A stretch of DNA of 7,068 bases from Clostridiales bacterium UBA1779 (GCA_002314565.1 DCGL01000155.1:5226-12293), one strand, 5' to 3'. Positions 1 through 6,083 are shown, numbered from the stretch's first letter. The notes: a model not told the origin generated them from the sequence alone. Program-made: numbers and translations.

Positions 1-71
1 TTTTGCACCACCACTTACGTCCCCTGGCTACAAGATTTCTCGTTTTTCTTCTTCTTTTTTTTCTTTAAGTA

Positions 72-80
72 TGATATAAT
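72..80 (+). promoter_or_regulatory. Extended -10 promoter for the lipoprotein gene
   Basis: TATAAT lies at 75-80 with the extended -10 dinucleotide TG at 72-73. The place where a -35 box would sit (about 52-57) is only part of a T-rich tract and matches the consensus poorly, so the promoter would depend on the extended -10. Transcription would start near 87 and give a leader of about 25 bases. A 14-bp palindrome (ATAATT-GT-AATTAT, 79-92) overlaps the predicted start site. In such AT-rich sequence it may be chance. The long T-rich run at about 38-66 may be the tail of an upstream terminator or an upstream promoter element; its stem is not clear in the window. Confidence 0.5.
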
Positions 81-111
81 AATTGTAATTATCTTTGAGG
101 AGAAGCAGACG

Positions 112-1773
112 ATGAAAATTCATACACGAAAAAACAAAAAGAAGAAACTGATGCTTGCCGTGTCGTGGCTCTTGCTCGCCGCCTCGCTTGCAGGATGTGC
201 GTCAGAGCCTGCAATTGATGAGTCGGGAATAGCAGAGAGCGAGACTGTCGGCATCGACGTAACGGAAACGGAACCGATTGAAACCGAAGCCCCGGTACTT
301 TCGGAGCACGCTTTGGTTGTTAACGGTGAGGTCAAGTACAGAATTGTAAGACCCGACGCTGCCGGATCCGATTCAGCAGCAGTCAAGGCCGCCGTTAATC
401 TGAAAAAATTCCTTGAGATGAAATATGTCACTGCCGGCAGCGTCGAAATCACAACGGATTACGAAAAGAGCGAAGACGGATATGAAATACTGATCGGAAA
501 CGTTGACCGCGACGAAAGACGTGAAGTATCCGGCTATATCACTTACGGGGAATACATTATCTGGACGGTGAAGAACAGTATCGTTATTTACGCCGGGTCG
601 GATTCAGATTACGAATATGCCATCGACAAGCTCTGTATTACGCTTGATGCGTTCAAAAAAGCGAACGATGACAAGTCCGTTTCGGTAACCGTCCCCGTAA
701 CCGAGCTCAATCGCAGAGTCCGGATATCCGACGCCCTGGCCTCAGTGCCCGTCGTTGACGGAGCTGAGCTTCAGAACACCTACAGCGATATCCGCAAGGT
801 CGGTTATGCATTTATAAAATCCGTGTCTGTACAGATTTTCAAGGATTATCTTGCAAAGCTCGAAGCAAAAGGCTTTGTTTGTTTCAGTGTGGAGACAGGA
901 GTTCAGAACCCGACGTACGAGTATTACAATGATAAATACAGGGTGGAGCTCACATTCTATCGTTCCGCAAAGCGCATAACCATGCTGATTTCCCCGCGCG
1001 GAGCCGATGAAACTCAGATTTTCTATTACGGACTATGCACAGCCGACGGAATTCAGGTAAAGGTTAGTGAAGACGCTGCCACAGCCGTTTCCGTGAAAAA
1101 GGCAAATGACGTCGTCCACATAACGAAGATGGGGACGAACGGATATTACTCCGTCTGCGACGAAGGCGAAGGAAAGGTGATCGAGAGCAAAAACGTCGAA
1201 GTGTATATGTCTTTGAGCCTGCTCAAGGCAAATGCCGCCGTAACGTGGGCAAGAATGATTGCAAATGACAATGAATTTCATTACGGACACAACGACTGGG
1301 CTCATCACTACGGCTGCTATTTCTGCGGAACAAACTCAAAAACCGGCACGAAATGCAAAAACGGAGCAAATTACGAGGACCAGCTCAAAACCTATTGCTG
1401 CAATCCTCTCGTTACCGCCGCTTACTGCCACGGTGCAGGAGCAATCAAGGAAGGCTACGATATTTCAGTTGTCGTAAACTGCAAATCCGGGAACATCAAC
1501 CTGGCAAATGACAGCAATCAGGCCATCAGCAACAAAAAATATTGGGCTCTTGTCGAAAAGCCGGAATCTCTTTATGATCTTATCCCCGGCGATATTCTTC
1601 TTACGCCGACGCATGCAATGATTTACTCCGGCGACGGAAAGCTGATTGAGGCTTCAGGCGGTGACGACAACGTAAAGAATTCGTCAAAATGGGACAATTC
1701 AATACGCGAAATAAGCATTTCAGCCTCAAAATTCGACGGATTTACCAAAATTTACAGATATATCGGAAATTAA
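112..1773 (+). CDS. Secreted lipoprotein with C-terminal NlpC/P60-like cysteine peptidase domain
   Basis: This 553-residue protein is probably anchored outside the membrane and may cut peptidoglycan peptides. The N-terminus has a very basic stretch, a hydrophobic segment (about 13-25) and a lipobox LAGC ending at Cys29, followed by a Thr/Glu-rich linker to about residue 62. Residues 65-200 contain EILIGN and look like the small domain found at the N-terminus of alpha-glucuronidase-type proteins. Residues 205-295 resemble a small alpha/beta module seen in other clostridial secreted proteins; both assignments are from memory. Residues 370-553 are NlpC/P60-like: the likely nucleophile is Cys430 in YCCNPLVTAAY, the likely His is His501 in LTPTHAMIYSG, and IEASGG (512-517) follows the usual order. 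Unusual is a Cys/His-rich insertion (Cys402, Cys405, Cys415, His397-399) before the nucleophile. The start is supported by GAGGAG at 97-102, nine bases before ATG. Substrate is unknown; an amidase or a non-enzymatic binding role is possible. Confidence 0.8.
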   Translation: MKIHTRKNKKKKLMLAVSWLLLAASLAGCASEPAIDESGIAESETVGIDVTETEPIETEAPVLSEHALVVNGEVKYRIVRPDAAGSDSAAVKAAVNLKKFLEMKYVTAGSVEITTDYEKSEDGYEILIGNVDRDERREVSGYITYGEYIIWTVKNSIVIYAGSDSDYEYAIDKLCITLDAFKKANDDKSVSVTVPVTELNRRVRISDALASVPVVDGAELQNTYSDIRKVGYAFIKSVSVQIFKDYLAKLEAKGFVCFSVETGVQNPTYEYYNDKYRVELTFYRSAKRITMLISPRGADETQIFYYGLCTADGIQVKVSEDAATAVSVKKANDVVHITKMGTNGYYSVCDEGEGKVIESKNVEVYMSLSLLKANAAVTWARMIANDNEFHYGHNDWAHHYGCYFCGTNSKTGTKCKNGANYEDQLKTYCCNPLVTAAYCHGAGAIKEGYDISVVVNCKSGNINLANDSNQAISNKKYWALVEKPESLYDLIPGDILLTPTHAMIYSGDGKLIEASGGDDNVKNSSKWDNSIREISISASKFDGFTKIYRYIGN

Positions 1774-1843
1774 CACTGCTAAATATATAAAACATATAAA
1801 GAACCCGTAAAGGAATAATACCCGGGTCCGGAAGGAGTTTTTC

Positions 1844-2620
1844 ATGCTTAAAATTCTCTGTATCGGCAACAGCTTCGGCTCTGACTGCACAAGATACCTC
1901 TGGGGTGTCGCCCGTGCCGACAAAAAGGAAATCAAGGTTGTAAATCTTTACATCGGAGGCTGCTCACTTTACCGCCATTACCGCAATATGCTCTCTGAGG
2001 AGCCCGCATACGCTTACGAAATCAACGGTTTCCGCACCGATTGGATGGTATCTCTCAAGCACGCGCTCTTGATGGAGGAGTGGGACGTTATTTTCACACA
2101 GCAGAACAGCCCCGGAAGCGGTGAACCGGAAACCTATCAGCCTTACGCAAACGAGCTTGCTGCTTATATCCGCAGACTCAATCCCGGAGCCAAGCTTTTC
2201 GTGCACCAGACCTGGACCTTTGAATATGAGACTCCCCGCTTCAAACTGACCTCCTTCACCGAGCCCGAACCTCACTTCGAGGCCATCGTGAAGGATTACT
2301 GGCAGATGTTCGATGACGTTAAGGCTGACGGTTTTATTCCCGACGGCGAAGCCATGTTCACACTCTGGCAGAGAAAAGCCGAATACGGACTTGAAAAGGT
2401 TCACAGAGACGGCTTCCACGCAGACTACGGAATCGGCCGTTATCTTCTTGCGCTTACCGTCTGGGGAGCAATTTCCGGCCGCGACGTCAGAAACAACACC
2501 TTCAATGATTTCGACGTCGAAGTAACACCCGAGCAGGCCGAATACTGCCGCATCGTTGCTTCAGAAGTTCTCGCTAAATACCGTCCTCTCGTAGCCGAAA
2601 AACTGGCTGCAAGAAAATAA
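1844..2620 (+). CDS. DUF4886 / SGNH-type hydrolase
   Basis: This 258-residue protein has the look of the DUF4886 family, a branch of the SGNH (GDSL-like) hydrolase fold. The N-terminus ILCIGNSFGSD carries the expected nucleophile Ser10 in a GNS motif in place of GDS. Gly38-Gly39 in IGGCS fits block II, Asn88 in TQQNSPGSGE fits block III, and Asp189 with His192 in RDGFHADYG fits the catalytic DxxH of block V. All four SGNH positions are therefore present in order and the enzyme is probably active. Family members are usually predicted to deacylate carbohydrates or act as esterases; the substrate here is unknown. There is no signal peptide, so it is probably cytoplasmic. It begins 70 bases after the lipoprotein gene, with AAGGAG at 1832-1837 six bases before ATG, and is followed 39 bases later by ade. 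No terminator is visible on either side, which suggests co-transcription. Confidence 0.82.
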   Translation: MLKILCIGNSFGSDCTRYLWGVARADKKEIKVVNLYIGGCSLYRHYRNMLSEEPAYAYEINGFRTDWMVSLKHALLMEEWDVIFTQQNSPGSGEPETYQPYANELAAYIRRLNPGAKLFVHQTWTFEYETPRFKLTSFTEPEPHFEAIVKDYWQMFDDVKADGFIPDGEAMFTLWQRKAEYGLEKVHRDGFHADYGIGRYLLALTVWGAISGRDVRNNTFNDFDVEVTPEQAEYCRIVASEVLAKYRPLVAEKLAARK

Positions 2621-2659
2621 GCGAAAAAACAGCTCGAAGTTGAAATCAGAGAGGGAAAA

Positions 2660-4456
2660 ATGATAACAAAATTCTGCAAAAAGCAGCTGTGGCAGTGCTC
2701 CGCAGACCTTTCTGCGGTTGCTATGGGAAGAATTCCCGCCGAAACCGTAATCACCGGCGCGAAGCTTGTAAACGTCTGCACTCATGAAATTATTGAAAAC
2801 ACCGACGTAGCCATTCACTCCGGGCGCATCGCGCTGGTCGGCGACGCCGGACATTGCATCGGAAAAGACACGAAGGTCATTGATGCGAAGGGAAGATACA
2901 TCGTCCCCGGTCTGCTCGACGGGCATATTCACGTTGAGTCGAGTATGCTGAGCGTCGGCGAATACGCCCGCGCCGTCGTTCCGCACGGAACCGTCGGAAT
3001 CTACTGGGACCCGCATGAAATCTGCAACGTTCTCGGTCTTGACGGGGTCCATTTGATGATGGAGGACGCAAAGAGAACTCCTCTCAAGGCAATGGTGACC
3101 ACTCCTTCATGCGTACCCGCCGTTCCGGGATTTGAGGACTCCGGCTCTTTGGTAAGCTCTGAAGATATAGCCGAGGAGATGAAGCGCGACGACGTCGTGG
3201 GACTCGGCGAGATGATGAATTTCCCCGGTGTTCTCGGCGGAGTTGAGGAGACTCACAAAATCACGGGCAATACGCTGGCTGCAGACAAGGTAGTAACGGG
3301 ACACTTCTCAATACCCGAAACCGGCCGCGGACTCAACGCCTATATTGCATCGGGAGCGCGCTGCTGCCACGAATCAACCCGCGCCGAGGACGTGATTGCG
3401 AAAATGCGCCTCGGAATGTATGCGATGATGAGAATGGGCTCCGCCTGGCACGACCTGCCCGTCATCTGCAAGGCGATTACCGAGCACAGCGTCGATACGC
3501 GTTTTGCCGTTATCGTGTCGGATGACAACCATTCCTCAACGCTGCTCAACGAAGGACATCTCGATTATCTTGTCCGCCTTGCAGTCGCCAACGGAATCGA
3601 CCCCATCAGTGCGATTCAGATGGTGACAATCAACTGCGCGACCTGCTTCAGAATGGATCATGAGCTGGGCTCAATTACTCCCGGCAAGTGTGCGGACATC
3701 GTTTTTGTGTCCGACCTTGCAAAATTCGACGTTGATGAGGTCATCATCGACGGCGAGCTCGTCGCTGCCGGCGGAAAGATGCTCAACGAATTCGAAGAGT
3801 TTACATATCCGTCGTATGCCATGAACACGATGCACGTCGGTGAAAAGATCACCGCTGAAACCTTCAGAGTGCCGACGGATAAAAAGCAGGAGGCCGAAAT
3901 CCGGGCCATCGAGATAATTCCCGCCCGTGTCAGCGATTACGAAAAGCACGTAAAGCTGAAGGTCAAGGACGGCTGCCTTGAATCCGACGTTTCACAGGAC
4001 GTGCTCAAGACCTTCGTCTTCGAGCGTCATCACGAAACCGGAAAGCACGGCGTCGGTTTTGTCAAGGGCTTCGACATCAAATGCGGAGCCATGGCTTCGA
4101 CCGTCGCTCACGATGCTCACAATCTGCTGGTCGTCGGAACGAATGACGCAGATATGGCTCTTGCGGCAAACACGCTGATTGAATGCGGCGGAGGAATGTG
4201 CGCCGTCCGCGACGGCAAGGTCCTCGGCCTTGTCGAATTGCCGCTTGCCGGCCTTATGAATCCGCTTCCCGTCGAAGTTATGAATGAAAAAGTACTCGGA
4301 CTGAATTCAGCCTGGCGCGAAATCGGCTGTGACATACCGTCTCCGTTTATGACTATGGCATTGATTCCGCTCGCCTGCCTGCCCGAACTGCGCCTTACCA
4401 ATCGCGGTCTTGTTGACTGCACGAAGTTCACGTTCGTCCCGCTGGAGATTGAATAA
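2660..4456 (+). CDS. ade: Adenine deaminase (AdeC family)
   Basis: Adenine deaminase converts adenine to hypoxanthine and ammonia in purine salvage, in the cytoplasm, using a metal centre. The 598-residue length fits the AdeC family. Residues about 25-85 form the first part of the amidohydrolase beta sandwich. The barrel begins with the family motif DGHIHVESSM, metal ligands His89 and His91. It continues with VGLGEMMNFPG (Glu184), TGHFSIP (His215), CCHEST (His237) and the catalytic-region Asp288-Asp289 of VSDDNHSS. PGKCADIVFV closes the amidohydrolase part, and the family-specific C-terminal domain follows, including HHETGKHG and AHDAHNLLVVG. No key residue is missing. GAGAGGG about five bases upstream supports the start; an internal Met22 is possible but would cut off the conserved N-terminal strand. 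The stop is followed by a second in-frame-independent TAA and then, eight bases later, by the palindrome that probably terminates the transcript. Confidence 0.96.
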   Translation: MITKFCKKQLWQCSADLSAVAMGRIPAETVITGAKLVNVCTHEIIENTDVAIHSGRIALVGDAGHCIGKDTKVIDAKGRYIVPGLLDGHIHVESSMLSVGEYARAVVPHGTVGIYWDPHEICNVLGLDGVHLMMEDAKRTPLKAMVTTPSCVPAVPGFEDSGSLVSSEDIAEEMKRDDVVGLGEMMNFPGVLGGVEETHKITGNTLAADKVVTGHFSIPETGRGLNAYIASGARCCHESTRAEDVIAKMRLGMYAMMRMGSAWHDLPVICKAITEHSVDTRFAVIVSDDNHSSTLLNEGHLDYLVRLAVANGIDPISAIQMVTINCATCFRMDHELGSITPGKCADIVFVSDLAKFDVDEVIIDGELVAAGGKMLNEFEEFTYPSYAMNTMHVGEKITAETFRVPTDKKQEAEIRAIEIIPARVSDYEKHVKLKVKDGCLESDVSQDVLKTFVFERHHETGKHGVGFVKGFDIKCGAMASTVAHDAHNLLVVGTNDADMALAANTLIECGGGMCAVRDGKVLGLVELPLAGLMNPLPVEVMNEKVLGLNSAWREIGCDIPSPFMTMALIPLACLPELRLTNRGLVDCTKFTFVPLEIE

Positions 4457-4464
4457 GTAATTCG

Positions 4465-4535
4465 GATGACAGGGGACGGTTCTTTTGTCATCTCGGCCAA
4501 ATGGCGAGATGACAAAAGAACCGTCCCCTGTCATC
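4465..4535. repeat. REP/MITE-like palindromic element, copy 1 (left of rnpB)
   Basis: Two perfectly complementary 30-base arms, 4465-4494 and 4506-4535, are separated by 11 bases (4495-4505) that can extend the stem by GCC/GGC. Each arm is itself an imperfect palindrome, starting GATGACA and ending TGTCATC, so it can also fold alone. The core GACAGGGGACGGTTC/GAACCGTCCCCTGTC is one I recall as common in Clostridia and often misannotated as short ORFs; I cannot check this here. The structure resembles REP or IS200/IS605-derived non-autonomous elements. No transposase is present in the window. Confidence 0.9.
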
Positions 4536-4540
4536 TTTTT
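4465..4540 (+). terminator. Probable intrinsic terminator for ade (formed by palindrome copy 1)
   Basis: The 30-bp stem of the palindrome is followed directly on the + strand by TTTTT (4536-4540), then CTT. It lies eight bases after the ade stop codon. The stem is much longer than a usual terminator, but stem plus U tract would stop transcription entering rnpB from the ade operon. The -35 box of rnpB begins only two bases after the T tract. Confidence 0.65.
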
Positions 4541-4541
4541 C

Positions 4542-4570
4542 TTGACAAAATCCGGACAAATGAATATAAT
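4542..4570 (+). promoter_or_regulatory. Consensus sigma-70/sigma-A promoter of rnpB
   Basis: TTGACA at 4542-4547 and TATAAT at 4565-4570 match the consensus exactly with an ideal 17-base spacer. The predicted start is about 4577, which is where the P1 helix of the RNase P RNA begins. A perfect promoter fits the strong constitutive expression expected of this RNA. Confidence 0.93.
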
Positions 4571-4576
4571 TATACA

Positions 4577-4929
4577 GTGACTTCGCCGAACGGCCGCGCG
4601 GTATGTTGCCGAAAGGTATTACCGTGAGGAAAGTCCGGGCTTCGCAGGGCAGGATAACTGATAACGTCAGCCGCGGGTAACCGCCGGGAAAGTGCAACAG
4701 AAATAAACCGCCGAACGGCGCGAAAGCGTGCGTGGCAAGGGTGGAAAGGCGGGGTAAGAGCCCGCAAGTTCGCACGGTAACGTGCGTCCGCTGTAAACCC
4801 TATCCGAAGCAACACCGTATGGGAATTGTCGGCCCGACATATATTCCCGGGTGGCACAGAGCTGCAGAGCAATCTGCAGACAAGATAGATGGCCGTTCTC
4901 GACAGAACCCGGCTTACAGGTGAAATCGC
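4577..4929 (+). ncRNA. rnpB: RNase P RNA, bacterial type A
   Basis: This is the catalytic RNA of ribonuclease P, which removes the 5' leader of precursor tRNAs together with the protein RnpA. Conserved blocks appear in order: GAGGAAAGTCCGGGC (4626-4640, 5' side of P4), AGTGCAACAGAAA (4691-4703), GGTAAGAGCCC in P12 (from 4753), AAACCCTATCCGAAGCAA (4795-4812) and GACAGAACCCGGCTTACAG (4901-4919, 3' side of P4). Helix P1 pairs 4577-4587 with 4919-4929, with one mismatch, and this sets both ends. P14 is a perfect CGCACG-GTAA-CGTGCG hairpin (4771-4786), and P18 is CTGCAGA-GCAA-TCTGCAG (4862-4879) with a GNRA loop. A P16/P17 arm lies around 4824-4850, so the fold is type A, not the Bacillus type B. 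The length of about 353 bases is normal. The L15 segment reads TGTAAAC (4792-4798) where GGTAAAC is usual. A single consensus promoter precedes it and palindromes flank both sides. Confidence 0.97.
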
Positions 4930-5007
4930 AAAAAAGATGACAGGGGACGGTTCTTTTGTCATCTCAGCCAAATGGCGAGATGACAAAAGAACCGTCCCCT
5001 GTCATCT
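4930..5007 (-). terminator. Probable intrinsic terminator for the inositol monophosphatase gene (- strand)
   Basis: Read on the - strand, the palindrome stem (5007 down to 4935) runs into a six-base T tract (complement of A4930-A4935). It lies about 45 bases beyond the stop codon of the inositol monophosphatase gene and would stop antisense transcription into rnpB. On the + strand no T tract follows the stem (TGACCAAAAC), so how the rnpB transcript ends is not clear. 3' processing is likely. Confidence 0.6.
4935..5007. repeat. REP/MITE-like palindromic element, copy 2 (right of rnpB)
   Basis: Perfectly complementary 31-base arms lie at 4935-4965 and 4977-5007, with an 11-base centre (4966-4976) almost identical to that of copy 1 (one base differs, A for G at the first position). 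It begins five bases after the 3' end of rnpB. Such near identity between the copies implies recent duplication or insertion, or gene conversion. Confidence 0.9.
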
Positions 5008-5019
5008 GACCAAAACGGC

Positions 5020-5050
5020 GAGATGACAAAAGAACCGTCCCTTGTCATCT
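5020..5050. repeat. Orphan third arm of the palindromic repeat
   Basis: A 31-base copy of the right arm follows copy 2 after a 12-base linker (5008-5019) that resembles a degenerate centre (CCAAAACGGC). It differs from the right arm of copy 2 by one base, CCCTTGTC for CCCCTGTC. It has no left partner of its own, but can pair with the left arm of either palindrome or fold alone. It ends one base before the stop codon of the neighbouring - strand gene. Confidence 0.88.
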
Positions 5051-5051
5051 G

Positions 5052-5864
5052 TTAATGCCACGGATTGTATTTCTTTGCAAGTTCAAGCAGAACGGGATAA
5101 GTCACAGGGGTTCCTGCGATAATTGACGATGGCTTGTCAAGCGTGACGGGGGAGCCGTCCATAGCGGTGATGATGCCCCCTGCCTCTTCGATGATGAGCT
5201 TTCCGGCGGCGTAGTCCCAGGGCTGAAGAATGAGCTCGAAGAAGCAATCGCAGCTGCCGGAGGCAATGCTTGCAAGGTCGATGGCGGCGGAGCCGGTGCG
5301 GTGAATGTCAACGCAGCGGCAGAAAAGCTCGCGCGCCATATCGAAGGAGGCCTTTGAAAGCGTGTCCTTGTAATAGGGTGAAGGACCGAAAACTGCCATC
5401 GCTCTTTCCATCGGGCGTTCGGAAACGTGGGTCGGACGGCCGTTGACATAGGCTCCTTCCCCCTTGAAGGCGTGAACGAGATCGCCGGTGTACGGGTTGT
5501 AAATTGCCCCGAAAACGACGTCACCGTGAGAGACGATTCCGATTGAAATGCAGGACATGTGGCAGTTGTGCATAAAGCAGTTCGTGCCGTCAATCGGGTC
5601 GATGATGAAGCACATCTCACCCCTCAGCACGTCAGAATCGTTGTCCTTTTCTTCGGCGATGAACAGCGCCTCGGGAAAGGAGTTTTTTATGTTTTCAATC
5701 AGAAAATTCTGGACGGCGATGTCATAATCGGTAGCGAAATTCTGCGTACCGGGTTTTACGTGCAGTGAGCGGTCGCTGTCCGGGTCATGTGCGCTGAGAA
5801 TGATTTTTCCTGCTTCGCGCATAAGCTTTTCAATTACTTCATATATTTCGGCGTGTGTTCTCAT
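5052..5864 (-). CDS. Inositol monophosphatase family protein
   Basis: This 270-residue protein belongs to the Mg2+-dependent inositol monophosphatase/SuhB/CysQ superfamily of cytoplasmic sugar- and inositol-phosphate phosphatases. The metal-binding residues are all present: Glu71-Glu72 in AEEKD, the signature DPIDGTNCFMHN with Asp89, Asp92, Gly93 and Thr94, and Asp217 in QPWDYAAGKLIIEEAGG near the C-terminus. Length is typical. Family members act on inositol-1-phosphate, fructose-1,6-bisphosphate or 3'-phosphoadenosine phosphate, and motifs alone do not decide between them. The general inositol-1-monophosphatase label is the safest. The start ATG (5862-5864) has a GAGGT Shine-Dalgarno site a few bases upstream. 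The gene is divergent from the dehydrogenase gene, with its own leader of about 105 bases, and its stop codon abuts the orphan repeat arm. A second long open frame inside it (5102-5620) is a shadow. Confidence 0.93.
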   Translation of the reverse strand: MRTHAEIYEVIEKLMREAGKIILSAHDPDSDRSLHVKPGTQNFATDYDIAVQNFLIENIKNSFPEALFIAEEKDNDSDVLRGEMCFIIDPIDGTNCFMHNCHMSCISIGIVSHGDVVFGAIYNPYTGDLVHAFKGEGAYVNGRPTHVSERPMERAMAVFGPSPYYKDTLSKASFDMARELFCRCVDIHRTGSAAIDLASIASGSCDCFFELILQPWDYAAGKLIIEEAGGIITAMDGSPVTLDKPSSIIAGTPVTYPVLLELAKKYNPWH

Positions 5865-5879
5865 TTTTACCTCGGATAA

Positions 5880-5970
5880 TTATTTTTTTACGTATAATCC
5901 GGATTCCGCAGGCTTCCCGGGCTGAAAACAATCCGGAAGCATACCTGCAAATGAACCTATGCATTCATAC
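5880..5970 (-). promoter_or_regulatory. Structured leader of the inositol monophosphatase gene with alternative hairpins
   Basis: Two stems compete in this leader. Stem A pairs TCCGGATT (5898-5905) with AATCCGGA (5930-5937). Stem B pairs GCTTCC (5912-5917) with GGAAGC (5935-5940). Both use 5935-5937, so they exclude each other. A possible 20-codon upstream ORF (ATG at 5940-5942, stop at 5880-5882 on the - strand) runs through both stems and ends 15 bases before the main start codon, but has no good ribosome binding site. The layout could support translational or attenuation control; it matches no riboswitch class I recognise. Confidence 0.3.
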
Positions 5971-5976
5971 CGCTCA

Positions 5977-6005
5977 ATAATATAACAAAGCCACGGATTT
6001 TGCAA
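5977..6005 (-). promoter_or_regulatory. Candidate promoter of the inositol monophosphatase gene
   Basis: On the - strand, TTGCAA (6005-6000) and TATTAT (5982-5977) are 17 bases apart. They match the sigma-A consensus at four and five of six positions. The predicted start near 5970 gives a leader of about 105 bases. It is the best-spaced pair I found in this gap for leftward transcription. Confidence 0.5.
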
Positions 6006-6043
6006 GTGTTTTTTCACAATATGACTAAAAAATGATTTTCGGG

Positions 6044-6072
6044 TTGACATACAGCCGTCCAAAGGGTAAAAT
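6044..6072 (+). promoter_or_regulatory. Promoter of the 2-hydroxyacid dehydrogenase gene
   Basis: TTGACA at 6044-6049 is a perfect -35 box. TAAAAT at 6067-6072 matches the -10 consensus at five of six positions, with a 17-base spacer. Transcription would start near 6079, giving a short leader of about 34 bases that contains the palindrome at 6084-6098. Confidence 0.82.
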
Positions 6073-6083
6073 TATATCAATAT

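Noticed and set aside
1774..1843. Possible terminator hairpin between the lipoprotein and SGNH hydrolase genes
   Set aside because: Only a five-base ACCCG/CGGGT pairing can be drawn, with a long loop and no following T tract. The stretch mainly holds the Shine-Dalgarno site of the next gene.
2561..3052. 163-codon open frame antisense to the SGNH hydrolase and ade genes
   Set aside because: It crosses the boundary of two well-supported genes on the other strand and has no recognisable motifs.
4732..4923. 63-codon open frame on the + strand
   Set aside because: It lies entirely inside rnpB, and its sequence is explained by the conserved RNase P RNA blocks and helices.
4465..5050. Repeated 30-base units with short intervals, suggesting a CRISPR array
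   Set aside because: The units alternate in orientation as inverted pairs, the intervals are 11-12 bases of nearly constant sequence, and rnpB sits in the middle. There are no unique spacers of CRISPR length and no cas genes.
5102..5620. 172-codon open frame on the - strand
   Set aside because: It is a shifted-frame shadow of the inositol monophosphatase gene, whose own frame carries all family motifs. The shadow product is low in complexity (Ser/Pro/Ala/Thr-rich) and has no ribosome binding site that I can see.
5880..6062. 60-codon - strand open frame upstream of the monophosphatase gene
   Set aside because: Its first part covers the candidate promoter at 5977-6005, so the full frame is unlikely to be transcribed. 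Only the last 20 codons could be a leader peptide, and this is noted as a weak possibility.
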